Below, one piece after another: positions 12,701 to 22,965 of a DNA stretch of 64,000 bases. Location of the stretch: positions 217,189 through 281,188 of the forward strand of contig MU839138.1 in NCBI GenBank assembly GCA_030685235.1. Reading direction: 5' to 3'. Made by a program: the position numbers and the translations under genes. The notes below the pieces were generated by a model. It worked only from the letters and a program-made list of their open reading frames with translations. It ran no database searches and was not told the origin of the DNA. This DNA comes from Copromyces sp. CBS 386.78 (lineage: Eukaryota > Ascomycota > Sordariomycetes > Sordariales > Sordariaceae). Each line of letters opens with the position of its first letter. Position 1 is the stretch's first letter.

Positions 12701-13244
12701 GCAACAACACTTCTCCCCCGTCTCCCCCGTTGGCGTCTCGCACGCCCACCTCGCCCATCATCACCCAGCCTCCTTCTTCCCTCCCGACCCCTTTTCTCTT
12801 CCCGCTCACCTCGGCGCCGCTCACCCCCAAGGCATGTCCCATTTGGACCGACAGCTCGTCTTTGGCGCCTACGGCGGTCCCACAGCTGCCGGCTTGCATC
12901 ACGAGCCAGGAATGGTAGGCGGCGGCGGCGGCGGCGGCGGTGGAGGTGGAGGTGGAGGTGGAGGTGGCGGTGGAGGATGGGGAGGACACGATGGTGAAGG
13001 CGGTAGGGATGGACCAGATGGGCTGCATGCAGCGTTCTCGAGCGAGCCGAGCTCGGCGTGGTTTATGCCGTTTAATATGGAGCCGCCGGAGATCGGGGCG
13101 GACCCGTTGGGCGGCCTTGGAGGGACGTTGGGCGGTGGCGGGCTGGATAGTTTTTCGGGGATGTTTGGGGTGGGTAGTGGTCCTGGTGGAGGTGGAGGAG
13201 GGCAAGGGGGAGGGGGGATGAGTGGGATGCATCATGGGCATTGA
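9743..13244 (+). CDS. Zn(II)2Cys6 transcription factor with fungal_trans domain
   Basis: Two exons (9743-10923 and 10982-13244; 58-base intron with GTATGT, CTAAC and CAG) give 1147 residues. The N-terminus has an Asn-rich run. A Zn2Cys6 cluster begins near residue 215 (LACIACRRKKIRCSGEKPAC, then CLRSRIPC), followed by a basic linker and a likely dimerisation helix (MLDKRLKRMEERIIK). A fungal-specific transcription factor domain follows from about residue 360 to 620 (VYFENIYGQAYHLLHKPSF, then RTMWACFLMDRF). The C-terminal third is disordered: Gln-rich, Pro/His-rich, then about 20 consecutive glycines encoded by GGC/GGT/GGA repeats, then more Gly-rich sequence. It should act as a nuclear DNA-binding regulator binding CGG-type sites; I do not recognise the specific orthologue or its target pathway. 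The upstream leader contains several ATGs. Confidence 0.93.
12919..12978 (+). repeat. GGC/GGT/GGA trinucleotide repeat encoding poly-glycine
   Basis: A tract of GGC codons passes into alternating GGT and GGA codons inside the transcription factor gene, giving about 20 uninterrupted glycines. The mixed third positions suggest that protein composition as well as slippage maintains it. Confidence 0.9.
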
Positions 13245-14534
13245 GTAGGAAAAAGACTTTTGGGAAGGGGTCATGAGTTGATGGTTTGAAGCTGTGGAGG
13301 GATGAGCGGGCAGAACTTGGATATCGCCCCGGGGTTGGATGACGATGTATACATGATACCTTTTCTATAATTAGTTCCCTTTGGTTTTCAACAGACCAAG
13401 GCATGTGTGGGAAGCAAGCAAGCAAGCGATGAAGGAGCGAGCGGATCGGTCCTTTTCAACTACAGATATCATAAAATTTGTTCTCAGGGTTTTCGGATGT
13501 GCGTTATACGGAGTATGGATGATCGGATTCAATGGTCAATTGGGGGTTACAGGAAACGGTGACAAGGGTGGGTTTATCAGATAAACACCACAGAAACAGA
13601 TACTGAATGGACTTTGAGATTACTACCGTTTTGGACAACTCTGGAAGAGTACGAAGATACCTATGGATTTTATGCCCAGTCATCCAGTGTGTCTTAAGGA
13701 TCAAACATAATGTCCAAGTTTTACACGGGTTCGGGAATGCCTGGGTTGGCGCCTAACAGAGGACGAAAAGAGGACGAAAAGAGGATGAAAAAGAGGATGA
13801 AAAAATGGATGAACAAAAATAAAAAGGAGAAGTTGACGTCATAAGAGAGTAATGGAAGGTGAAAAAGCAACAGAAGGGCACAACTAGACACACTTACAAG
13901 ACAGACTACGAGGAAAAGGAAAATGAGACTGTAGGAAACAGACGAAGAGATACTGTTCGTACCTAGTAGGTAAGCAAAAATCAATTTGAGAAGAAGACGC
14001 AGCAATACGAGACAAAGAGAGCGAGGATAGGAAAAGGAGGGCAACTGACAGGACAGCAGGCCATACATATTCTCGACAACAGGATAAGGAAGCCAGAGAC
14101 TTTGTAAACACATGGATGTATGTATGTAATCCGCTATATAGCAAGTAGTATATATAGTACACCCATTATAACAAGTCTCCCTTTGATAACGCCGCCGAGA
14201 TGCCCTTCTTAACTTTGGATTCTCAGATCTTCTCCAAATATCTTCCTCATAATGAGTTGTCTTACTCCCCCATAATCCTTCTGTATGGACTTGCCGTTCT
14301 CAACTTAAGAACAAATGATATATACGTTTAGATCCATGCCCTCCCCAACTTATCTCCCAGCTAAGCGACCCTCATCATAAATGAGGGGTATTTCCATCCT
14401 GTCTCCATCCATCCCATTAACATTGCCTCCTTTCGTCCCTTCTATTTGCCATTTCATCCCATCCGCTGTATCTCTTCCTTCTGTGAGATTCTCATGGAAA
14501 TGATCGTCTTGGAAGACCCTCCGGGCGAATCTGT
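13245..14534. other. Intergenic region between convergent TF and PIK1 genes
   Basis: This is the shared 3' region of two convergent genes. It contains one purine-rich tandem repeat (13759-13813) and otherwise AT-richer sequence without a supportable open frame. Confidence 0.6.
13759..13813. repeat. Purine-rich tandem repeat, period about 11-12
   Basis: About four imperfect copies of GAGGACGAAAA / GAGGATGAAAAA follow one another, then decay into an A-rich tail. Confidence 0.8.
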
Positions 14535-17500
14535 CTAGTAAATCCCCTGTGTCCTATACTGGAAAGTATCGTATCTGTTTTGCACCACCATGTTAGCATC
14601 TCATTCCTATCGTATTCCTTCCTCGTGAATCCATAGAACAGGAATTCAAACTTACAATCGCGTATAATAACTTCCCAACGACTTAGCAATTAGATCCGTC
14701 TCCACAAACTGTTCCGCCTCGTCTTTGCTCAGCTGCAGCTGGAACCTTGCCCGCAGTGAGGTCGTCACCTGCGAGATGCCCGCGCCGAAGCAAGGCATCT
14801 TGGATTCTCGGCCCATCATGGCGACGAGGTCGATGATGTTGTCTGCTGAGCGACGGAGGGCTATACATAATATTCGTTAGTTATCCATCTATGACTGGTA
14901 AAGAGTGGCGAGAGGAGAGGGATAGAAAGAGAAACATACCCTGGAAAGCCTGCTTGCAGAGTTGCTTAAAGTCCGCAAAGTCCTGCGAGTCTACACCGCC
15001 AAGCACATCCAGATACTCATACGTAAACTTGAATGGCGCCGCCTCGAACCCGACCGAGCCAGGCGAGTTCGACAGCATGAAGCCAAAGTCGATATGAATG
15101 ATGTGCCCCTCATTATCAATAAGCACATTGCCGTTGTGCCTATCCTTCAGCTGCAGCACATACGAGATAATGCTGTACGCAGCCAGCGACCTCTTGAACG
15201 CGTCCACAGCCGACCTGTACGACTGGCTCTCGGGCAGTCCGAACGCCTTGACGAAATGGTCCTTGAGCGTCGCGATCCTCCTCCTAGGGTTCTGACCGGA
15301 CTCGACCGTGGCCAACGTCAAGCTGCGCTTGATGGAGTGCAGAGACACGCCGTTGGCGATGGTCTCTATCAGACCGCACGACTCGCCCGTGACGAGAATG
15401 CGCATAAGCTTCACCCAGACGGGCACCTTGTGCTCCACCCAGATCATGTGGCACACGCGGATCAGCTGACAGGCGAACGCCTCCTGACGGAGATCCGCAC
15501 CCGTTTTCACGATCACGCTGACGAGATCCCAGTTCTTCATCCAGCCGTAGGGAGATGACTTGCGAATGCGCTCCTTCTTCATTTCCCAGGCTTCTCCGAA
15601 AACGGCAGCGCTGGGATCGTCGCGATCGCCCTTGCGCTGGAGACCGCCTGTCTTGATATCGTTCTCCATCCTTGCGAGACCGGCGTTCACATTGGACTCG
15701 ACCTTTTCTAGGGGAGCCTCGATTTCTTCGTCCGTGGCGGCATTGACGTTGATGACATTTTCTGCACTGGCCTTGGCCATAATCATCTCGAATGTCGGCC
15801 CCTGGCTATCGTGTACTTCAAAGCTCTCCTCCTCTAGACTCTGCATGCTGGCAATAATCTTTGCCCTGATTGCAGCCACTTCGTGACGCGGCCGCTTGCC
15901 ACTTGTCGCATCCAACTGCGCCAACATTTGCGAGGCTGTCCGCATATGGATCGCAAGCGCAGAGAAGTCAGGCTGGTCGGCGGAGTTGCTGCGCGGGCTC
16001 TGAAGGGTCATCCTCCTGAAAGGTGGGGTAGAGGACCCCGAAGTGCCAGAACTGCGAGGCGTTGACGTTAGGTCAACGAACTGTGTCGAACCGGACCCGG
16101 TAGTGTTAGCATGGCGGAGACCGCCAGGAACGGGGTTATGGTGTATCGCAAAGGGCTCGTCATCGAACGGTTTCATTAATGGTGAATGGCCAAGATCTCC
16201 CAAGGAAGGCTCAAAGACACTATCGATGACCGGCTCTTGAGGACGGGGGGCGACTGGTATCCTAGAAGACTCGGAAAGGTCAAATATGCGCCTCCGTTGT
16301 CCTTGTTCGGCCAAAAGCTGGGTAAGAAGTCTTTGGTTGTCTTGTGAATCCGGGTCAAACGTGAGATCTTCCCTCAGAATCTCAACCATAAGCAGGAAAG
16401 GCACTTTCTCAGCACTGTTCAGTACCGTGGCCTCGGCTGGGTTGAGGCGAACTATCCTGTGATGTCGGCTCTGCGAAGGGGAGCCGTTGACCAAAGTAGG
16501 AGGGCAGATGACTGGGATATCGACCTCGGCCGGGAGCTCTTGTGCGATTAGAGCTAGCTCAGCGCGTAGAGCACTTAGGCGTGCTGCCTTTGGTACTATT
16601 ACCAATCGATTCGAGATATCCTCCAACGCTGTCAGGAATGCCGTCTGACAGTGGAAGTAGTTTTGTTTTAGTAGCCGCATCTTTTGTATGCGGCTCATAT
16701 CTGCTTGGTTCAAGAGCGTCTTGACATGGTGGGAGTGCCTCCTGTTCACTCCAGCCGTTGGCCGCAGCCCCGCGGCCGGAGTGGTCGGCCTGTGAACAAG
16801 ACCTGGAGATTTCGCATCTGACGTTGGTAGAGGCAACGAGGATGAACTAAGGCGTGCCTCCAAGAGGTTGGAATCGAACGGAGCAGGTCGTTTAGACTCG
16901 ATCGGCGTTCTGATAGAAGACCCTGAAGATGTCGGCCGGGAGTCGGGCTGAGGTTCCTTGATTTTCGGCTTGGGGCGATGCGCCACCGGGCTGTTGCTCT
17001 GGAGCTGGTTGTCGGATGAGCTCGTGAGACGGGCCTCCTTTGCCCGTCTTGATTTTGTTGTGCCAGCGGTGACGGTATGCGCGCGAGCAGGTGGAGCGGC
17101 GTTAACGGAAGTAGCGTCGGACACATGTTCGATGACTTGCGGGCGGGGCTTTCTGGCTTGCGCGACGGCCAGTGGACCAGCCCAATGAGGGAGAAACGGG
17201 GCGGCGATACTGGCGAGAACGAAGCTCCCTAGGACGCTCACCGGCAATGGGTTTTCTGTGATCTTGTCGTTCCTTGCGCTGTCGGATACGCCAAAGACAA
17301 TGTGCTGGACCTTGTTGTACACTCTCTGACATGTTTTGAAGGCATTGGCCTGTGGATTAGAGGATAGGTCGTGTAGGTATGTTTGGAAGAGCCAGAATGT
17401 CTGCGAGCGGGCGAGATATCAGCAACGTAGTCGTGTAAAGCGATCGAGTATGGGGTTGCGCACCAACAAGGCTGCTGTGACCGATTCCTCGCACAGATCG

Positions 17501-17854
17501 AGGAGGAACTCCTCCAGGGCCATGGACTCATTGTCGATGCTGATGACAAGGTGACATAGCTGCGGGAGGAAGAACTCGATGTGCTCGTAGGGAAACTGGC
17601 GCAGCTTGCTGCACAGCACATAGTGAATTCCTATGTGGTCGGCATATCGTCTGGCGATGCGGTCTCATGTTAGCAACTGCCCATGTATACGCGCCGCGCC
17701 GAGTGAGGAGGAGGAGGAGGAGGAGGAGGAGGACGGGACCGGGAAGAGGGGTAGCGGATCTTGGCATGACTGACGAGAGATAGGAGACGGAGAGAAAGGG
17801 GTTTTGGTTGAAGACGTCGCTCTCGAGGAACCGCTTTAACAAGTCCCAAGACAT
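14535..17854 (-). CDS. PIK1: Phosphatidylinositol 4-kinase, Pik1 type
   Basis: Five exons on the minus strand (17854-17775, 17650-17464, 17400-14940, 14860-14656, 14574-14535) give 990 residues. Pik1 makes PI4P at the Golgi (and in the nucleus of yeast) for secretory traffic. The C-terminal lipid-kinase domain shows TGADLRQE, the catalytic loop KDRHNGNVLID (about residue 842) and HIDFGFML, and the protein ends YDTFQYRTQGIY, typical of this class. The N-terminus (YEHIEFFLPQLCHLVI) matches the helical lipid-kinase-unique region; a Ser/Pro-rich linker lies between. The 40-base last exon is supported because the unspliced frame would stop just before the conserved YDxFQYxxxGI end. Single-copy essential gene in yeasts. 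Similarity to the larger Stt4 class is excluded by length and the C-terminus. Confidence 0.95.
17705..17732. repeat. (GAG)n trinucleotide repeat in PIK1 intron 1
   Basis: About nine GAG units (CTC on the sense strand) lie inside the first intron of the PIK1 gene (intron 17774-17651). Confidence 0.85.
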
Positions 17855-18888
17855 TGGTTATGGCGCAACGAGGGTCGACCGCGGATCGACTCTGAGATTA
17901 ATTATATGGGAGGAAAGAGTCGTCGAGTCGGGGGAGGCTGAGATGTTTGTTGTTCGTACAAGGTGGTGGGAGAATCGAGCAGCAGCTTTGGTTGGAACTG
18001 CCCAGAGCTGGTACTCGTGGTAGGTACGGTACTGTGGTGCTGGATCTGCTACTATGGAGAAGAGGAGGAGGGCAAGGCATGCATGCGCAGCGATGCCTCA
18101 TCGGACTTGAACATGAACGGAGTCGACGGCGTAGGGCTGGAGCATGGCTGTACGGGACCGGAGCGCACTTGGTCGTTGTTACTTGTTGTTGTTGGGGTGA
18201 TGGTGATGGTCAAAAGAATACAAGTGTGGACGGGAATCATGGGAATGCCGGGATTCCATCCCAAGAAGGACACCAAAACCACTTCTCGCTACAAGTCAAA
18301 TGTTGGAGACTTGACCTTCCATTGGATTGCTTGGCCGTCAGTCACTGCTGTCAGGGGGGCCGCAGTCCACTGAACTTGGATAAACACGACCATGGAACGG
18401 GGTCCGCTAGGCCCGATGGAGCCCCGCGTCCCGTTCCCCACCTGCCGATTGTCCGCCTCGGCTGCAGTGTTCGTCCAGCGCCATTGTTGCTCTGGTGCCT
18501 GCCTGCCTTTGAGGTTCCCCTGCTACAGGCACTTTGGCGTCTGCCAACGACCGCTGAAACAGTGCTGCTATCAACAAATGATTGGGACACCCAAGTTCAA
18601 CTACCTTACTTGAAGACAAATCTCGTATTGGGAAGCCTCACTGACTGCCAAGTGCACACGAAGATCTAAACCCACGGCATGTTGATCAGACAACGCAGTT
18701 CCACCCGCCAAAGCGGATCGATGCCAGTGCGCTTGCGCCATCATCCGAAAAGGGGCTCTGGTCCCCAAAAAAAAGGGGTAGGAGGACAAAGACTCAATCC
18801 AAAGTAAACAAATCCCCTTTTATCTTGTTCCTGAAAACAAAGACGCGACTCATTGATCTACCGGGTATCTCTTCTACTCTACTTGTGT
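17855..18888. other. Intergenic region upstream of PIK1 and downstream of the permease
   Basis: This gap holds the PIK1 promoter on the left and the permease 3' region on the right. Short open frames on both strands (for example 17947-18669 plus) show no conserved motifs and mixed codon use. Nothing else is supportable. Confidence 0.55.
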
Positions 18889-20796
18889 TCACCTCCATAC
18901 AACAGTTGTGCCTCCTCTTCCCCCTCCTCGTCCCCCATTCCTCCTCCTCCTCGCACCGCCTCTCCCTCCCCTTGGCCTCACCCTCTTATACTTGACCCTC
19001 TCACTCCCATCCGGCAGCACCACCACCTCATGCTGTATAGAGAACCCAAACGCCGGCAAAACCTTGGCCCAGATAACCCAATACACCACTCCAATGACCA
19101 ACATGCCCGTCCCCAGCGCCGGCACCACCGAAAAGTGAACCTTGGTCAGCAGCGTATTCGGAATGAAGGGCGCCGCGCAGGTATACAGCAGCCCGACGAC
19201 CCAAAACACCGTCAAGACGGGGTAGCTATGGAACCGCTGATTCTCCGGCGTGTTCCAGTTCTCCGCGGGCGTAAAGTTGAGATACAGCAGCCCGATCCCC
19301 AAAAAGACCTTGATCCAGTTGCCCGAGTAGGTAAAGATGTTTGACAGGAACTGGTACACGTCTTTGGTGCTGGACCCGAGGATCAAAGCCACGGTGAAGA
19401 TCCAGTGCAGTAGGATGGCGCCCGTGGGCGACTTTTGCTCGGGCCAGTCGCTCGCCCAGAAGCGCGAGAAGGGAAGGGTTCCCTCCTTGGCGAGCTCCTG
19501 CTTGACGCGCGGCATGGCGAAGGATTGCGCAAAGACGTTGCCGAGCGCCGAGAAGGAGAGGAAAAGAGGCATGACGCGGTCGGTGAAGGCCGAGGGACCC
19601 CAGACGCGGGTGAAGAAGATGGCGGTGGGGACGACGCCGGATTTGGAGAGTTCGTCTTTGGTCATGGCGGCGAACTTGTGTGTCGTTGTCAGTCATGAAA
19701 ACTTGTTGCGAGACATTGAGAGGGATACTTACGTAGGCAACGTTCGCGAGAACATAAAAGACGGTGACAGTCCCGATGGCAATCGGCGCCGCGCGTCTCA
19801 ACGTCCTCGGCGCATCCCTCACTTCACTCAACACCTATAAACCCGTTGTTAGCATCACCATAACCATAACCATCGCTCCCATTTCCAACCTCAAGGTATC
19901 ACTCACATAATTAGCATTCTCCCACCCCCCATAACTATACAGCACCTGCAAAAGCGCCAACGCATACCCCGCCGCACTACCCGCCTCATCCTTCCCCATC
20001 CCATCCGTTTGAGTATCTCCATTCCCCGTAGCATCCCCCGGCCCGTCAAAGCTCGAAAAGTTCCTCGGACTCTCTCCCTCCATCCTCCCCGCCAACGCCG
20101 CAAACCCCGTACAAACCACCAAACTCAACAACACCAACTTGAACACCCCCAACCCGTTAGACAGCCAGATCCCCAACCTAGGCAAGAAGGCATGGATGAG
20201 GCAGACGACAGTGATGGCCGCCACGGCGATGCCGCGGTTGAGCCAGGTGCCGTCGTATTTGGTTGCTTCTTCTTGGGCTTGCCCGCCAGCTTCGGTAGGG
20301 CTAGTAGTGGAAGAGCCGAGGACGCAGCGCAAGAGGTAAGAAGAAAAGGAGATCGACCCCGCGGTGGAGATGGCAAACAGGATAAACTGCACGGCGAAGA
20401 TGCAGGTGGCCAGGTACTTTGGTTTGCGGTAGACGCGTTCCAGGTAAACTTTTTCGCCGCCGGAACGGGGGATGGCGGTGCCGAATTCCAGGTAGACTGC
20501 TAGACCGCTTTCGTCGGTTGCATGTGAGTTAGTCGGGTTGCTTGCTTGATTTGCTTGCTTTCAAGTGATAATGGAAGAAGAGGGCAGCGCTAAGATAAGA
20601 ATGCGGCTTACCAAAAGGTCATTACACCACCCAACACCCAGAAGAGAAGCGTGGCGCCGACGCTGTTGGTGTTGTGAATAATGGATGAGGGCGTGGAGAA
20701 GATGCCGGCGCCGACGACCCGGTTGATGAGCAGGAAGGCTGTGGACCATGTTCCCAGCTTTCGGTCTGTGATCAAATGGGAGGTGTTAGCGGGAGG

Positions 20797-20828
<32 letters not shown>

Positions 20829-21106
20829 GAGAGAGGTGAAGAGGGAGGTGAAGAGAGAGGTGAAGAGAGAGACTGAAGAGAGACTGAACCGAGACCGATG
20901 AGACCGACAAAAACCTCGAAAGACCCGAACTAACCTTCAGGAAACACATAATCCCTAAAATCATCCTCCTCCTCTCCCTCCTCGCCAATCCGGGACGGAC
21001 CCCTCCCATTCGCTCCAACTCCATACTCGGGCATATAAATGGCATCCTCGCCCACCTCCGGATCCTTTGAGTGGATGGGTTGTTCGAATATTGTTGGTTC
21101 GTTCAT
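18889..21106 (-). CDS. APC-superfamily amino-acid permease, Mup1-like (high-affinity methionine permease type)
   Basis: Five exons on the minus strand (21106-20935, 20765-20612, 20507-19907, 19834-19733, 19674-18889) give 604 residues. After a soluble N-terminus of about 57 residues the protein runs KLGTWSTAFLLINRVVGAGI, the first transmembrane helix of Mup1-type carriers, then GLAVYLEFGTAIPRSGGEKV, and about ten further hydrophobic segments. It is expected in the plasma membrane importing an amino acid, with methionine the best guess from family resemblance. Introns have clean GT..AG ends and the joined frame is unbroken. The C-terminal cytosolic tail is unusual: an Arg/Gly-rich stretch (about 20 residues after KYKRVRP) that resembles an RGG box. 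Intron 1 is 169 bases, more than double most others here, because of a minisatellite. A CCG-N3-CGG palindrome lies about 50 bases upstream of the ATG. Confidence 0.88.
20803..20890. repeat. 12-base minisatellite in permease intron 1
   Basis: Six or so imperfect copies of GAGAGAGGTGAA (sense-strand TTCACCTCTCTC) lie inside the intron spanning 20934-20766. The last copies change to GAGAGACTGAA. Confidence 0.88.
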
Positions 21107-22965
21107 CTTGTTTTCGATTTTCGAACAGGATAGGCCCTCCGTTCAAGTCAACTGACACCGAATCGGTGACCGAAACCGAGACGAGCGATGCGGCTAAACA
21201 AAGATGCTCTTTCGATGGTGGCTTGACCAGTAAGTAAGTTGTGAGCGGTGCCTCCCAAGAGAGTTTCGGAATACCTCCACAGACAGGGACCGTAGGAAGG
21301 TCGCCAGAAGAATATGCGGCTCAGCTCATTCAGGTGTCACTCAGTACACGAAGCTCGCGAATGGGTTATGACTGGAAGGCTGCAGGTGAGGCGTAACTTG
21401 ACAAGTTCAGGTCAACGTGCGTTAGACGTTGGCAAGTCTCACGACCGCAAGACCCCGTTTGTTGTGTATCCCACGGTCAACGATCGAGTACTGGGGGTCT
21501 AGATCTTGGTGGAGTGGTTAATCAAGGTGCTCCCCCAAGTAAGAGGAGGGAGGTGACACAACGAGTAGCCATATACCTAGACTAGAACACACAAGGGCAA
21601 TCTGAATGGGGTGTTCTCACTCGAGGACGGAGGATGGGTAAGCGAGCTCTTCTCACCTTTTATCAATTCACGTCTAATCAACCCTTTCGGCTGAAGTTGC
21701 ACCCACTGAGACCACTGGATAACTGCAGCTCAGAGCCTCATTGATGCTACCTACTCCGTCATCACACAGCAGCAGTGCTGTTATTCCTTGGCGATTGATT
21801 AGCGAGTGAGGCAGACACAATTCGGTTCGGCCGTGTCCAGTCTCTGGGCTGCAAAGAATGAAGCATGGAAGGTGGACAGAAAGAAAGTAAGCGGCCCTAC
21901 CTCGTGGCAAGAGGTAGGAACGCGCTCACGACAGAATCATACCTACCTAGGTACTCATCTCCAAAGGGGATAGGCCGATAACTCGCAGCTTTCCCGCCCC
22001 ATCGCCCTATCCAGTTGCCCTGCCCCCGTCGCTATCACAGCGCCAAGTCCCGAAAAGGACAAAATAGGCGTGCAGGACGAACGCAAGTTTGTAAAGTTGT
22101 GTGGGAGGCGCTGGGGAGCTAAATGAGAGACGGGAGGGGACCCTGTCCGTGGTAGCCAAGACTGTTACACTCTGGGGTTGTTCAGTCAGCGGAAACACTG
22201 CGCTTTTCTCGTCCGCTGTTTTCCGTTCGTTGTTGATCGGCAGCGACACTACCAGACAGACCAGGCAGTAGGTAACCAGCTCCGAGTTTGTACATGCTTA
22301 CGGTAGTCGATCGATAAGTAACTTGTGTTGTAAAATTCCATCTTTTCTATTGAGTCATGAGTCCTTGACAGCTTCAAATGAATTCAGGACACACGTGGGC
22401 TGCCCTGCTAGGTAGGCGATAGCATCGCCAGCTTCCCCAAAGCTTCGCCCACATGTTTCCCACAGTGAGTGATACACCACCTTGCCGCTTTAAGCCTAGA
22501 GCCATATCGTCATGGGTAGCTTATTTTTTTCTGCTACTGCTGCACGATTCCAATAATCACTCTCTCCCCAACGTCCTAATCGGGTAACCATCGCTAAAGC
22601 TCAGTGTTCCGAGGGTCTCATTCGCCCAGCTGTTTTTGGTTACGTAGCTGGCTTCTGTCTCTAGTGTACGACGAAATCATTCACCTCACAGTTCTCCTAG
22701 GTTCTCGGTGACGATAGTGATAATGGCGTTCACAGAAATTCTATTATTGTAGGTAGTGAACACACAAACTCATATCCTCCAGTCCTTGGTATCTCGTAAC
22801 ACATTGTACATGGAAAACCCATAACCCGATCCGATCCTGGTTCCTGACTCCCCGCTAACCAAGGAGATCTATACAAGAATATTATATCCCAGCTCTGTCC
22901 TGTCCTGTCCTTCCAACATACCCTGGGATCCAGAGTTGAGCGCATGTGCCAGTATTAGGTAGCTA
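21107..22965. other. Intergenic region, permease promoter and 3' region of the 821-residue gene
   Basis: Apart from the palindrome at 21156 and several TAGGTA-type motifs (for example a CCTAGG-centred one near 21950), I see no gene or repeat here. Open frames are short and overlap on both strands. Confidence 0.55.
21156..21168. promoter_or_regulatory. CACCGA-A-TCGGTG palindrome upstream of the permease
   Basis: A perfect 13-base interrupted palindrome begins 50 bases upstream of the permease ATG. It contains CCG-AAT-CGG, an everted arrangement of the CGG half-sites bound by zinc-cluster regulators. Function is inferred only. Confidence 0.4.
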
